DNA of 64,000 nucleotides from NCBI GenBank assembly GCA_020050685.1, contig JAGVKG010000022.1, positions 1 to 64,000 of the forward strand, written 5' to 3'. This DNA comes from Candidatus Obscuribacterales bacterium (GTDB lineage Bacteria > Cyanobacteriota > Vampirovibrionia > Obscuribacterales > Obscuribacteraceae). Within the stretch, counting starts at the first letter, position 1. The number at the start of each line of letters is the position of its first letter. Below, one piece after another: positions 34,320 to 43,814 of the stretch. Position numbers and translations under genes: made by a program. The notes under the pieces are model-generated. The model saw nothing but the letters and a program-made list of their open reading frames with translations. It did not search any database and had not been told where the DNA came from.

Positions 34320-35567
34320 ATGACTTATATGTCTCGAAAACCAAATTCCAGGTCAAATCGGCAAATGAATCAGGCGAATTTCGCGGAAAATCCGGCGGGT
34401 CAGAATATCAGGAAGAAGAAAAGAAGAAAGCCCAGGCGCCTCCCGCCAGGGCAACGTCTAATTTTGTATTTTGCCTTTGCTTGCGGCCTGATGCTCACTC
34501 ATTCATTGGCGATCACGGCTGATACAACATCGCCATCAGCGGTCCAGACATCTCAAGCACTATCAATCTTTACCGACACGAAGCCGGTCGGCGAGCTAAA
34601 GGTAACGACGGACTTCAATGAAATTGAGGCACAGTTGCGCAAAGAGGCGGACAAGCCCAAGCTCCATGCCGGAATTTTTGCTTACGAACCAGCAACCGGA
34701 AAATATGTCGATGTGGATGGGCATCAATCAATTGCTGCCGCTTCCATAATTAAACTGCCGGTCTTGATTGCACTGATGCAAGAAATGGACAAGGGCACGC
34801 TCAAGCCCTCCGACAAAGTTTATGTCACCAAGGATCTGATTGGTGGCGGCTCTGGTATTTTGCAGTGGCGCACGCCAGGCACGCAATTGACCTTGGGTGA
34901 AGCCACAGAGTTGATGATCAAAATTTCTGACAACACTGCCACCAATATTGTCGTCAATGCGCTTGGTGGCATGGACAACGTCAATCAGCGATTCGCCAAA
35001 ATGAATCTCCATCAAACACGCATAAATAATTGGTTGCCTGATCTTGGTGGCACAAATAGAACCAGTCCTTATGAATTGACCTATCTTCTCTCGCGCGTAG
35101 ATCAAGGCGAACTGATTTCCAAAGAAGGTCGCCACTGGGCGTATCAATTAATGGAGCATGTAAAAACCAGAAGTCTCTTGCCCGTCGGCTTGATGCCTGG
35201 TGCCACCATTGCTCACAAAACCGGTGACATCGGTTCGATGGTTGGTGATGCCGGTATCGTGCAAGCGGCAAATGGCAAACGCTACATTGTTGCCATACAA
35301 GTGGAAAGGCCACACAACGATTTGCGTGCTAATCATTTGGTTCGGCACTTGTCTAGAATAGTGTACTCAGGCTTTGCCGACTCCGTGGTCGAGAATATCT
35401 CTTTTGCTGATATTGATTCACAATACGCAGCTCCAGCTCGTGCACATCGCAGCCGCCATCTACGCCGCTCTACCAGGCACATTGCCCGCCATGCACGCAA
35501 AGGCCAAAGCAATATCAAATACGTGCATTACCAGCACACAAAGAAAGCTCATCTCAAGCGCGTGTAG
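34320..35567 (+). CDS. Class A beta-lactamase-fold serine hydrolase lacking the Glu166 equivalent
   Basis: A 415-residue protein. The N-terminus is basic and followed by one hydrophobic segment (about 47-67), a signal anchor. The beta-lactamase fold has Ser142-Ile-Ile-Lys145 (SxxK), Ser193-Asp-Asn (SDN) and Lys310-Thr-Gly. In class A enzymes the deacylating Glu166 lies in a WEPEL-like omega loop; here the aligned residues are W238-L-P-D-L, so that Glu appears absent. The protein may bind penicillin without efficient turnover or act as a peptidase or esterase. A His/Arg/Lys-rich C-terminal tail (about 365-415) is unusual. No regulator of ampR type is adjacent. Confidence 0.82.
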   Translation: MTYMSRKPNSRSNRQMNQANFAENPAGQNIRKKKRRKPRRLPPGQRLILYFAFACGLMLTHSLAITADTTSPSAVQTSQALSIFTDTKPVGELKVTTDFNEIEAQLRKEADKPKLHAGIFAYEPATGKYVDVDGHQSIAAASIIKLPVLIALMQEMDKGTLKPSDKVYVTKDLIGGGSGILQWRTPGTQLTLGEATELMIKISDNTATNIVVNALGGMDNVNQRFAKMNLHQTRINNWLPDLGGTNRTSPYELTYLLSRVDQGELISKEGRHWAYQLMEHVKTRSLLPVGLMPGATIAHKTGDIGSMVGDAGIVQAANGKRYIVAIQVERPHNDLRANHLVRHLSRIVYSGFADSVVENISFADIDSQYAAPARAHRSRHLRRSTRHIARHARKGQSNIKYVHYQHTKKAHLKRV

Positions 35568-35722
35568 TACACGTGCGATACAAAGATACAGCAAAAATTC
35601 GCCTGTCTGACAGAAAGTCACGGCATAGCGCTTTGTTGGCAATCACGCCGCGTTGTGCTAAACGCGTTCAGTGGTCGGTGAACACGGCTAGCAGCACCCG
35701 CCCCTACGAACTCTTATTCTGA

Positions 35723-36343
35723 CTAGTCTTGTCTGGGATTGCTCAGAAGTGGGCTGGTCAAATTTGCTGTGCGCTTGACTTGACCCAAGAGGCGCTGTCC
35801 ATTGCGAACAATTGATTGCGACTCTGCCAACAGTTGTCCAAGAGAATTGATATCAGTATCAATCTTCTGTAAAAGTGAATCAGCATAGTGGTCAGCACCT
35901 TCGCGTGTGCGGCGTGCATCTTCCTCTGCTTCTTGCTTAATGCGCTCGGCTTCTGCCATAGCTTCCCGACGCATTTGCTCGACTTCGGCAACCACTTGGC
36001 GGCGGATACGCTCAACTTCGGCTTGTACAGCCTTGAGCAATTCCGACTCATGCACCATGGTTTCAGCTTGGCGGCGAGCGATAGAAATAATTTGTTCGGC
36101 GCGACGTTGTGCTTCAGAAACAATCTCGTCACGTTGACCGAGAACTTCCGATGCTTCACGCAATTCTTCTGGCAATCTGGCGCGAGACTTGTCAAGCACA
36201 TCCAAGAATTGGTCGGCGTTAATCAGTTTAAACTTGTAGACGCCGGCAGCATCATCAATCAAGTGCTCAAGCAAATCGAGATGCTTGTAGATGGAAGTTT
36301 GCTTGTAAGCGTTTGTTGCGGCCGGAGCGATTGCTGTCGTCAT
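35723..36343 (-). CDS. Coiled-coil protein, DivIVA-like
   Basis: A 206-residue protein. After a short N-terminal region (IYKHLDLLEHLIDDA and then LDVLDKSRARLPEELREA), residues about 65-165 form a long charged coiled coil (RRQAETMVHESELLKA and similar). This is the pattern of DivIVA-like or ATP-synthase-b-like scaffold proteins. Its ATG follows directly on the stop codon of coaD, so translation is probably coupled. A role in cell-shape or division scaffolding is suggested by family resemblance only. Confidence 0.75.
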   Translation of the reverse strand: MTTAIAPAATNAYKQTSIYKHLDLLEHLIDDAAGVYKFKLINADQFLDVLDKSRARLPEELREASEVLGQRDEIVSEAQRRAEQIISIARRQAETMVHESELLKAVQAEVERIRRQVVAEVEQMRREAMAEAERIKQEAEEDARRTREGADHYADSLLQKIDTDINSLGQLLAESQSIVRNGQRLLGQVKRTANLTSPLLSNPRQD

Positions 36344-36832
36344 TTATTTGGCACCTCTAGTGAAGTGTTCCTGTAAGTAGTCGTGAACTGGCGGGGGTAC
36401 AAATTGAGATACGTCGCCGCCCAATCGAGCGATCTCCTTGACAGTGGTCGAACTAATAAAAGAATACTCGGCTTTTGACATTAGAAAAATTGTTTCTAGT
36501 TCAGGAAACAATTCTTTGTTCATCTGAGCCATGCTTAGTTCGGCCTCGAAGTCTGAAATAGCTCTTAGTCCCCGGATGAGGATTTGAGCGTTCTCAATCT
36601 TCGCGTAGTCTACGGTTAACCCTTGGAAATCTCCCACTTTGATGTTTGGGATGCCTGTAGTCGCTTGTGTAATGAGCATTTTGCGCACTTCCACCGACAG
36701 ACTGGCTGATTTTGAGGGGTTGCCGACCACCGCCATTAGCACTTCATCAAAGAGCTGGGAAGCTCGCTGAACGATGTCCAGATGGCCGTTGGTCAGGGGA
36801 TCAAAGGAGCCGGGGTAAATTGCTCTTACCAT
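36344..36832 (-). CDS. coaD: Phosphopantetheine adenylyltransferase
   Basis: A 162-residue protein of normal CoaD length. The nucleotidyltransferase signature is YPGSFDPLTNGHLDIV with the TxGH motif, and the C-terminal ISSTTVKEIARLGGDVSQFVPP matches the family. It makes dephospho-CoA from ATP and 4'-phosphopantetheine, the fourth step of CoA synthesis. A dyad (36853-36870) lies just upstream. The coiled-coil gene follows without a gap. Confidence 0.95.
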   Translation of the reverse strand: MVRAIYPGSFDPLTNGHLDIVQRASQLFDEVLMAVVGNPSKSASLSVEVRKMLITQATTGIPNIKVGDFQGLTVDYAKIENAQILIRGLRAISDFEAELSMAQMNKELFPELETIFLMSKAEYSFISSTTVKEIARLGGDVSQFVPPPVHDYLQEHFTRGAK

Positions 36833-36852
36833 GAGAACTTTCTTTCCAAGCT

Positions 36853-36870
36853 CGTTACCGATTGGTAACG
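36853..36870. promoter_or_regulatory. 7-bp dyad upstream of coaD
   Basis: CGTTACC-GATT-GGTAACG, a perfect inverted repeat 20 bases upstream of the coaD start. It could be an operator or a short 5' leader hairpin. Confidence 0.4.
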
Positions 36871-37026
36871 CCCTTTAAGCCTCGAGAGACCACTAAAGAC
36901 AGGTCTTATCGACCTTGTCAAAGGAGGATCATAACATGGTCCAACCTTGGAAACACAAATCAAAGTCAAGAACTTGCTAATGATCAGCCAGTGGCGCTGT
37001 TTCCACTCATAAGATTTTCCCAAGGG

Positions 37027-38892
37027 TTATTTAAATACCACTTGACTTCCCTTGGGCAAAGAGCCAATTTGTTGATCTGTTGCATAAGGCAAAATGAAAC
37101 TGAAAGTTGAACCATGACCAAGGGAAGATTTTGCCAGCACGCGTCCACGATGACGCTCAATAATCTTCTTGACAATGGTCAGTCCAAGACCGGTGCCTTT
37201 TATTGTGTGCACCTTACGTTCCACTCGATAAAAGCGATCGAAAATGTGCGGCAATGATTCTTCCGGAATTCCGATGCCATTGTCGGAAACAGAAACTTCT
37301 ATTTCCTTAGCCGCATCGTGCTTAATCACCGACACATCAATATGTCCGCCCACCGGAGTGTACTTAATTCCATTGGTGAGTAGATTGATGATCACGCGCT
37401 CTATAGATTCTTGATTGATGTAGACAGGCGGCAGCTCGCTTTCAAAATGCATCTCAACTTCAATCTGCCTATCCGCAGCCATGAGATTGACTGCACGCAT
37501 AGCATATTCAACCGCAGCGCGAACATCGTGCGCTTCCATTTCCAAATCCGTTTCGCCTTCTTCAACGCGTGAAAGCTCAAGCACTTCATTCACTAAATAG
37601 GCAAGCCGGTCCACTTCGTTATCGATCGTTTGCAGAAACTCTCGATAAACGTCCGGGTCTAATTTTTCGCCGTGATTTACCAGAGTGTCGATATAGCTTT
37701 TAATAGACGTGATTGGCGTGCGCAGTTCGTGACTGACATTGGACATGAATTCGTTTTTCATCCGCTCAAGTTCAGCTTGGCGCGTGATGTCCTGCATGAT
37801 CATCACAGAGCCAAGAAACTCTTTATCGAGCACAAGCGGGGCAATATTCAAACGCACCGTGCGCATGCCCAAGTGAATTTGTTTGATTACTGGCTCAAGC
37901 GAACCGGGCGAAACCGTATCCGTAAAAGCTTGAATGATTTGGCAAATCTGCGGCGAGTCCGGACCTTCCGTGCAAAAGACAACCGGCTTACCAACCAGTT
38001 CTGCTACATCTTTGTCAAACAATTGCGCTGCAGCACCGTTGACGATTTGCACCTTATTATCGCGGTCGCACACAACCACGCCATCGGCGATAGACATGAG
38101 AACAAGTTCGAGCTTGTTGCGTTCCGTCATCAACGAATCAACATTTTGCTTATCGTATTCTTGCAAACGGTTGGACATCAAATTGAAAGCACGCACGAGC
38201 TGATCTAACTCACGCCCCACATGTTGTTCGTACAGTTGCCGTCCAAAACGGCCGGCAGCAATTTGCGTCGCGCCCTCAGCTAAAGCTTTCAGCGGGCGGT
38301 TGATCAAAGCATAATTCACGGCCAAACCCAAGGCGGCCAGAAATCCAACTAGCGCAAAGATGGTACACAGAAAAATACGTGTCTCGCGTGGCGTGCCAAG
38401 CAAAGTAAAGCCTTGGCTATCCAGACCAACCCAACACATACCGAGTCGTTCTTGCGCGCGCCTCATTGGCACGGCAATATTCATGAGCGGCCGATAGCCA
38501 GCCGGACTAGGATAAACGCCTGGTGCATCCTGATCGTTGAGATTCTGCCGATAAATTGGATAGATTTCCGCCTGCTGCTCGCGATTGTTGGTTTTTCGCA
38601 GCAAAGCTTGGCTGTCGAGAATAATTCTTCCGTGCTTGTCCTTGAAAGCAACATAGGCGATAGCCGGTGTCTGCCCCATTTCGGAAAGAACGTAATAGCG
38701 CAGGCCCTCGATGTTGCCACCATTGTGCAGAGCCTCCGCTCCGCCGCGCGCCAGGGCTTGAGCCATAGCAATACCGAACTGCTCAACCGAATGATTGATG
38801 GCAGCTTGCTCGTGGTGCAGAAAGATCCAAGAGGTAAAAGTGACAAAGGCAGAGATAGAGACCAAACCAAGCACGAGCAGCTGTTTCTGCAC
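37027..38892 (-). CDS. Membrane sensor histidine kinase (HAMP-PAS-HisKA-HATPase)
   Basis: A 621-residue kinase starting at GTG. Membrane helices lie at about 5-26 and 177-200 and enclose a periplasmic sensor of about 150 residues. A HAMP domain (INRPLKALAEGATQIAAGRFG), a PAS domain (about 262-365), a HisKA domain with SHELRTPITSIKSY and a HATPase_c domain follow. The latter has NLLTNGIKYTP, DNGIGIPEESL and GTGLGLTIV. All catalytic boxes are intact. The domain order resembles WalK/VicK-type kinases. No response-regulator gene is adjacent, so its partner must be elsewhere. Confidence 0.92.
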   Translation of the reverse strand: MQKQLLVLGLVSISAFVTFTSWIFLHHEQAAINHSVEQFGIAMAQALARGGAEALHNGGNIEGLRYYVLSEMGQTPAIAYVAFKDKHGRIILDSQALLRKTNNREQQAEIYPIYRQNLNDQDAPGVYPSPAGYRPLMNIAVPMRRAQERLGMCWVGLDSQGFTLLGTPRETRIFLCTIFALVGFLAALGLAVNYALINRPLKALAEGATQIAAGRFGRQLYEQHVGRELDQLVRAFNLMSNRLQEYDKQNVDSLMTERNKLELVLMSIADGVVVCDRDNKVQIVNGAAAQLFDKDVAELVGKPVVFCTEGPDSPQICQIIQAFTDTVSPGSLEPVIKQIHLGMRTVRLNIAPLVLDKEFLGSVMIMQDITRQAELERMKNEFMSNVSHELRTPITSIKSYIDTLVNHGEKLDPDVYREFLQTIDNEVDRLAYLVNEVLELSRVEEGETDLEMEAHDVRAAVEYAMRAVNLMAADRQIEVEMHFESELPPVYINQESIERVIINLLTNGIKYTPVGGHIDVSVIKHDAAKEIEVSVSDNGIGIPEESLPHIFDRFYRVERKVHTIKGTGLGLTIVKKIIERHRGRVLAKSSLGHGSTFSFILPYATDQQIGSLPKGSQVVFK

Positions 38893-39206
38893 AGAGATGG
38901 TCCCGCGTAGCTTCTGGATTTGTTCAATTAAGAGATTTTGATTTAATATTTTGCTCAGCCTTCTCTTTTCAACTGCGTCGAGAAAACGCCAATTGTCCCA
39001 ACAAGTCCAATTCTAGCGCCTTTCAGGGGATCTTCAAAGTTTCTCAGAGAGGCTTTCCTTACAAATAGTGAAGTTTAGCCGTCTCTTGAAAAGGGAATGA
39101 CTGACCTCGGAGACCTCGGTCTTTTAGCTAACCACAACCATTTTGCAGGCTTTAGAACATTTTGGGTAGGCAATTGGCAAACGATAAATCCTGGGAGACA
39201 CGGAGT
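38893..39206. other. Divergent intergenic region, sensor kinase / sigma factor
   Basis: 314 bases with promoters expected in both directions. The only pattern I see is a short tandem repeat GACCTCGG-A-GACCTCGG at 39103-39119. Confidence 0.4.
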
Positions 39207-39956
39207 ATGGGAAGGGCAGAGCCCTCGCCAAACCCTGTTGGCAGCGAACACGCCGATAATCTGGTCAAGCAGTACATGCCTTTGATCAGCCATATCGCTC
39301 GCCGCTACAGCCGCTTCAACACCGACATTCTGGAAGACCTAATTCAAGTCGGTGCTATTGGCCTGCTCAAAGCGATAAAGTATTACGATCCCAACCGCGC
39401 TCACAGCGCTTCCTTCAAAACGCTTGCCGCTTGTTATATCAAAGGGGAAATTCGCCATTACCTGCGCGATCATTCCTCTCTCGTCCGCCTGCCACGCAAG
39501 TTCAATGAAATCAACATGCAATTGGCACTCCTGCATGAAAGTCTTTCCAAGGAATTGGATCGCACGCCAACCATTTACGAGCTTTCCGAACGCTCCGGAT
39601 ACAGCATCCAGCAAATCTGTGACGCCCAACAATCGGCAGATGCTTGCACACATTATGAGTCGTTTGAATCCATGGACGAGCACGACGAGCAGGAAGATTC
39701 GCGTGCGCTTGCCGAAGTTGTGCCAGACCGCAAATATCAAGACTTCGTCTTAGCCGAAGAAGACCGTGAAAGAATAGCGGGTGCAATGAAAGTCCTTTCT
39801 GAAAAGACTCGCCAAATTATGGAATTCATTTTCTTCCATGATTTGACACAGAAAGAAACAGCAAGGAAAATGGGAGTGTCGGAGATGGTGGTATCACGGG
39901 CGGTGCACAGTTCACTCAAGAAGCTCAAAGATGTTTTGGCTACCGAAGTAGTTTAG
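39207..39956 (+). CDS. RNA polymerase sigma-70 family factor (SigB/SigF group)
   Basis: 249 residues from the ATG at 39207, with GGGAG about ten bases upstream; a TTG 15 codons earlier is less likely. Region 2 is clear (YMPLISHIARRYSRFN then DLIQVGAIGLLKAIKYYD), then region 3 (LPRKFNEINMQLALLHESLSKELDRTPT) and the region 4 helix-turn-helix (LTQKETARKMGVSEMVVSRAV). Lack of region 1 and the overall length place it with general-stress/flagellar-type group 3 sigmas. It selects an alternative promoter set. A PilT gene follows 20 bases downstream. Confidence 0.9.
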   Translation: MGRAEPSPNPVGSEHADNLVKQYMPLISHIARRYSRFNTDILEDLIQVGAIGLLKAIKYYDPNRAHSASFKTLAACYIKGEIRHYLRDHSSLVRLPRKFNEINMQLALLHESLSKELDRTPTIYELSERSGYSIQQICDAQQSADACTHYESFESMDEHDEQEDSRALAEVVPDRKYQDFVLAEEDRERIAGAMKVLSEKTRQIMEFIFFHDLTQKETARKMGVSEMVVSRAVHSSLKKLKDVLATEVV

Positions 39957-39976
39957 ATCAGAAAGTCGCAATAACC

Positions 39977-41065
39977 ATGTCGCTAACTACAAAAAATGTA
40001 CCTGCCGCAATTGAAGGCTTGGTCGATCTTGCAATCGAGCACAAAGCCTCCGATATCCACTTCAAGGCTAACCGTCCGCCACAGTTGCGCATTGATGGTG
40101 CAATTCGCTCGGTTCCCGGAATGCCGGCAATTGATGCAAACAATTTAGAGAACATGCTGCTTGGTTTGCTTGATACGCGGCAAATGCATGTGTTTCAAGA
40201 AGAGGCAGATGTCGACATAGCCTTGCAAGCAAGACAAGCGCGCGTGCGTGTGAACATTTATCAGGACATTGATTGCATTGGTGCTGCCATGCGTATCATT
40301 CCGCTTGAGGTGCCAACGATTTCACAACTTGGCTTACCACCAGCGGTAAACGATCTGACTCATTGCCGCTCGGGTTTGATTCTCGTAACCGGTGTGACTG
40401 GTGCCGGCAAATCAACAACCTTGGCAGGAATGATTGACGAAATAAACTCGCGCGAAGCTGGACACATTTACACAATGGAAGACCCCATTGAATTTGTACA
40501 CACGCCAAAAAAATCCATAATCACGCAGCGCGAAATTGGCTTTAGCACCAAAAGTTTTTCTGCTGCCTTGCGCGGCGCCTTGCGTGCCGACCCTAACGTA
40601 TTGCTGATTGGTGAAATGCGCGACACGGAAACTATTCTTGCTGCCTTAAAAGCAGCTGAAACCGGCCTCTTAGTTCTCTCGACATTGCACACGCAGTCTG
40701 CACCAAAAACCATTCAACGGATTCTCGGCGGCTTCGATCCATCAGTGCAAGAGGCAGTGCGCGTGCAATTAGCTAACGTGCTGAAGGCCGTCATTGCCCA
40801 ACAACTGATACCACTGCGCGATGGTGGCAGGATGGCCGTGCACGAAATCATGATCAACACTCTCACGATTCAAGAAGCAATTCTTGCCGGCAAGATGGAT
40901 GACATTTACGAATACATTCGCAATGGTGCTTACGACGGCATGCAAACCATGGACGGCGCAATTCTGCACGCTCTCAAAGCCAGCTTCATCGCTCCAGAAA
41001 CCGCCAAGAAATACGCAATAGATCCAAACGAAATGGAGCGCATACTACGCGGTGCTGCAATCTAA
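39977..41065 (+). CDS. pilT: PilT-type twitching-motility ATPase
   Basis: A 362-residue hexameric secretion-type ATPase. Walker A is GVTGAGKSTT, the Asp box is MEDPIEFVH, the Walker B region is LLIGEMRDTET and the His box is LSTLHTQSA. The N-terminal PAS-like domain is typical of PilT. It drives retraction of type IV pili at the inner membrane. It lies 20 bases after the sigma-factor gene and may be expressed with it. No other pilus gene is in the window. PilU-like retraction ATPases are an alternative. Confidence 0.9.
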   Translation: MSLTTKNVPAAIEGLVDLAIEHKASDIHFKANRPPQLRIDGAIRSVPGMPAIDANNLENMLLGLLDTRQMHVFQEEADVDIALQARQARVRVNIYQDIDCIGAAMRIIPLEVPTISQLGLPPAVNDLTHCRSGLILVTGVTGAGKSTTLAGMIDEINSREAGHIYTMEDPIEFVHTPKKSIITQREIGFSTKSFSAALRGALRADPNVLLIGEMRDTETILAALKAAETGLLVLSTLHTQSAPKTIQRILGGFDPSVQEAVRVQLANVLKAVIAQQLIPLRDGGRMAVHEIMINTLTIQEAILAGKMDDIYEYIRNGAYDGMQTMDGAILHALKASFIAPETAKKYAIDPNEMERILRGAAI

Positions 41066-41839
41066 TTATTGCTTGGGCTTTTCCTGTTGCTTCCCTTGCT
41101 CCATAGCCCATTTGCCCACGTTGTCCACTATTTCAAAACCATCAACTCCAGCTGCAACAACTTTTCCTTCCGGCACCGCACTCTTGGCTTTTGCAAACTG
41201 CGTGTCAGTTAATTTGGGTGTTCGATAGATTTCTTTATCCGTCGACCAATGCGCCTTGCTCATATCCCAGTCCAGTTTGACACCGTCTTTAATTTCAATC
41301 GCAAATTCTCGAGAGGATGTAAGCCCCTCACCCCACTTCGCATCATTTCCCTTTTGTAATTTGAATTGAAGACTGGGATAGTCACCTTGCGGGTTCAACT
41401 GCTTGTGCATCTCAACAATCTTTTCTACGCGCGCAGCTGCTTCCACTGCCTTTACAGGGTCTCCGATTTCCTTCAGCTTCCTTCCGAAATCATCAAACTT
41501 ACGATTCTCAAAATCTTGGCGCAATTGAGTCATCTGATAATTGTTTTCAATCAGCTTCTCTGGAGTGCCAGAATACATACCTTGATCGTTTGCCTTTAGA
41601 CGCGTTAATTCAGCAATTCCATTCTTCTCATCACCAGAAATATTGAGAACGGGAACGAAATTATGCGCCGATTGACCAGCCGCAACATCTTTGCTGTTCA
41701 GAGCCATAATTTGTTTGCCAAGTTTATAGGCCTCTTGCGGAGGCAGGGACTGGAGCACAAGCTCAGCATTTTCTTGACCCTTGCTACCCTCTTTGCCCTC
41801 TAATTGACTTGTTAGTTTTTGAATATCCAACTCTGACAT
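41066..41839 (-). CDS. Hypothetical hydrophilic protein
   Basis: 257 residues from the ATG at 41839, where GGGAG lies about eight bases upstream; the frame is open 41 codons further. The protein is hydrophilic, rich in Lys, Gln and Glu, with no signal peptide. The N-terminal third (ELVLQSLPPQEAYKLGKQIM) looks helical. No domain is recognised. Its stop abuts the pilT stop. It belongs to a local group of small soluble unknowns (41.0-44.2 kb) that could be related in role. Confidence 0.65.
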   Translation of the reverse strand: MSELDIQKLTSQLEGKEGSKGQENAELVLQSLPPQEAYKLGKQIMALNSKDVAAGQSAHNFVPVLNISGDEKNGIAELTRLKANDQGMYSGTPEKLIENNYQMTQLRQDFENRKFDDFGRKLKEIGDPVKAVEAAARVEKIVEMHKQLNPQGDYPSLQFKLQKGNDAKWGEGLTSSREFAIEIKDGVKLDWDMSKAHWSTDKEIYRTPKLTDTQFAKAKSAVPEGKVVAAGVDGFEIVDNVGKWAMEQGKQQEKPKQ

Positions 41840-42594
41840 AACCCATCTCCCATATTCATTACGAAAATACTTAGTAAGTAACCCCAGTGATTGATGCGTT
41901 TTCCCCAAGCAGGAAAGATTTGAGCCATCTACCCTAAACGTACCCAGTAGTAAAAAATTCAAGCAGCTACTGCTTTTGAGCCCGTTCTGTCAGTAAATTA
42001 CCGCGATTTAATAAAGAAGTCAAGCGCATTTAAGCTTGTCTAGTTCGGCCTTTTGGCCTTCCCAATCCAAACTATCGAAAGGACTTTGACAAACTTCCTT
42101 GATTAATTCCTCGCCGATCGGCAGTTGTCATGATTGACGTGAAATAAATTTCAGAAGTAAGATCACAAGCATCTGATAAAAAACGCCGGAAAGCTCTTGC
42201 CGGCAGGGAAATGGCTATTTAACTAGGTGAACTGAATGTCCCGTTTTCATAAAGTGGTAGCTCTGGCGGATCTGGATAATCGATTGAAAGCAATCGTGAA
42301 AATGAAGATTCGCGAGTTTGTTCACCTTTCACCTTGTTTCCACGACTTACCAGCGCCCGACCCAATTCAGTTCACATTCTCAGCAACACCGAATCTGCCA
42401 ATTCGCCGGCATTTCGGCAATTGCCCAAATTATCGGCATCGTGCTATCCGTCGCCATCGCGCCGTAAGCCGCACCAGAGCCTAGTTTAATCAATTCTCTT
42501 AGTTGAAATACTGTGCCGCTGGGTATAGTCTAATTGACCATCCGCAGGGTAACCGGATGAGAGCGGTGGAGGCCCTAGCAGAGAGGATAGAAGA
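41840..42594. other. Gene-poor region
   Basis: About 750 bases without a well-supported gene. A frame at 42236-42484 (82 residues) starts plausibly (MSRFHKVVALADLDNRLKAI) after AGGTGA but loses protein-like character in its second half; it may be a decayed gene. A promoter-like pair precedes the next gene: TTGAAA (42503-42508) and TATAGT (42524-42529) with a short 15-base spacer. A hairpin-forming leader (CATCCG...CGGATG, 42540-42561) follows it. Confidence 0.4.
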
Positions 42595-43041
42595 ATGGCT
42601 GAATTAGGGGCGAGTGATCAAGCCTTTGTAAAAAAGTTCGAGGAAGCACTAGCAAAATCAGACGAGAAGCAGACTAATGCCTGTCTGGAACAGTGGCAGA
42701 GGCTCAATCGCGAAGAGAAACAAACAGTCGTCGAGCAGATGAACAAAGATAAGGTAACGTCAGTTCTGACAAACGATGGCAAAGAACTGATAGTAGGCAA
42801 CCCGTACACTCCTCTAAACCCGGTCAAAGTCTTTCAACAAAAGGAACATGGCTGGAAGAGAGGAGACTTCTTTGCCGAAACAGCCGCACGTTCCAACGCA
42901 GATCTAGCCAGGCAAGCCAATGAGAATCTTCAACGCGACATACGCAACAAGATCTCTCCCGAAACGGCTGAGACGATGCGAAAAGTTACTGGCGCAATAC
43001 AGAAAGCGTTTCAACAAGCACCGGAAAAACCGAAGAACTAA
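42595..43041 (+). CDS. Hypothetical hydrophilic protein
   Basis: A 148-residue highly charged protein with helical N-terminus (FVKKFEEALAKSDEKQTNAC) and no signal peptide. GAGAGGA lies about seven bases before the ATG. A short middle segment (SVLTNDGKELIVGNPYTP) may be beta. No family is recognised. It faces the next gene convergently. Confidence 0.6.
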   Translation: MAELGASDQAFVKKFEEALAKSDEKQTNACLEQWQRLNREEKQTVVEQMNKDKVTSVLTNDGKELIVGNPYTPLNPVKVFQQKEHGWKRGDFFAETAARSNADLARQANENLQRDIRNKISPETAETMRKVTGAIQKAFQQAPEKPKN

Positions 43042-43063
43042 TTTGCCTCATAGACAGCAAACT

Positions 43064-43612
43064 TCACTTTCCTTGCGGGTTTGATGCCTCCTTGGACATT
43101 TGCCACAACTGCTTTGCCATGGCCGGACCTTTTTCCGGATTCTTATTGGTGAACGGATTTCCCTCACCGATAAAGAAGTTCTTGAGCATCATCGCACCTT
43201 TACCAATTTCCTCGAAAGGATTTGGTACAGCCTTATCCCGATGAAGCTCTGGAATATTACGCCAATGCTTCGAGATTGGATCACGGCAGTATGACTGGCT
43301 TGCCCACGAGTCGTCCTTCCAGGGGCTATCGAAAACAATTTGTGTAATTTCCTTGGTCTTTTTGTCTCTAATGAATTGAGCAAGCGGCAAATGTTCTTGC
43401 TGCAAATCGCCTCTCTTAATTTCCGTTTCCATTTTCCGAAGCAGTTTTTGATCAGTTTTATTCAAGAAGCTTTCTAGAAGTTTTGCATCCTCGTGCTTGG
43501 CCAACTTCTCCATTTGGTAAGCCTTTTCGTTTGCGCTTACTTCCTGATGCGTCGATCCCTCACGGTGTCTACCTTTACCGTGGGAATGTTTTCCTGCGTG
43601 GCTGTCGCTCAT
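43064..43612 (-). CDS. Hypothetical hydrophilic protein with His-rich start
   Basis: A 182-residue protein. The first 25 residues are rich in His, Lys and Gly (SDSHAGKHSHGKGRHREG), which could bind metal or nucleic acid. A charged helix and a compact segment with several Trp residues (VFDSPWKDDSWAS) follow. No signal peptide and no recognised domain. It ends 22 bases from the convergent neighbour. Confidence 0.6.
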   Translation of the reverse strand: MSDSHAGKHSHGKGRHREGSTHQEVSANEKAYQMEKLAKHEDAKLLESFLNKTDQKLLRKMETEIKRGDLQQEHLPLAQFIRDKKTKEITQIVFDSPWKDDSWASQSYCRDPISKHWRNIPELHRDKAVPNPFEEIGKGAMMLKNFFIGEGNPFTNKNPEKGPAMAKQLWQMSKEASNPQGK

Positions 43613-43725
43613 GTACCCTACTCCAATCGCCCACCCTTGACAAGATTAGCACGCCCTAAATTTTGGACATCGTTCGAAAGGCGTATTTTGCGCCCTGCCT
43701 TACATTTTAAGTGGATTAATTCTGC

Positions 43726-43753
43726 TTGACAAGGGGTATATAAAGGATACAGT
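43726..43753 (+). promoter_or_regulatory. Sigma-70-like promoter
   Basis: TTGACA (43726-43731), 16-base spacer, TACAGT (43748-43753). It lies about 60 bases upstream of the ATG at 43815 and leaves a leader of about 55 bases. Confidence 0.5.
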
Positions 43754-43814
43754 AGACGTAGCTTCTGATCCGTAGGATATCAACCGGGTCCAGCAGTTAC
43801 AAGGATTTGTCGCG

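Noticed and set aside
42236-42484. 82-residue frame with a plausible start
   Set aside because: The second half is compositionally odd (His/Arg/Pro-rich) and no family is seen; mentioned only inside the gene-poor region.
42540-42594. Leader of the 42595 gene as a riboswitch
   Set aside because: It forms a hairpin (CATCCG/CGGATG), but I could not match it to any riboswitch consensus.
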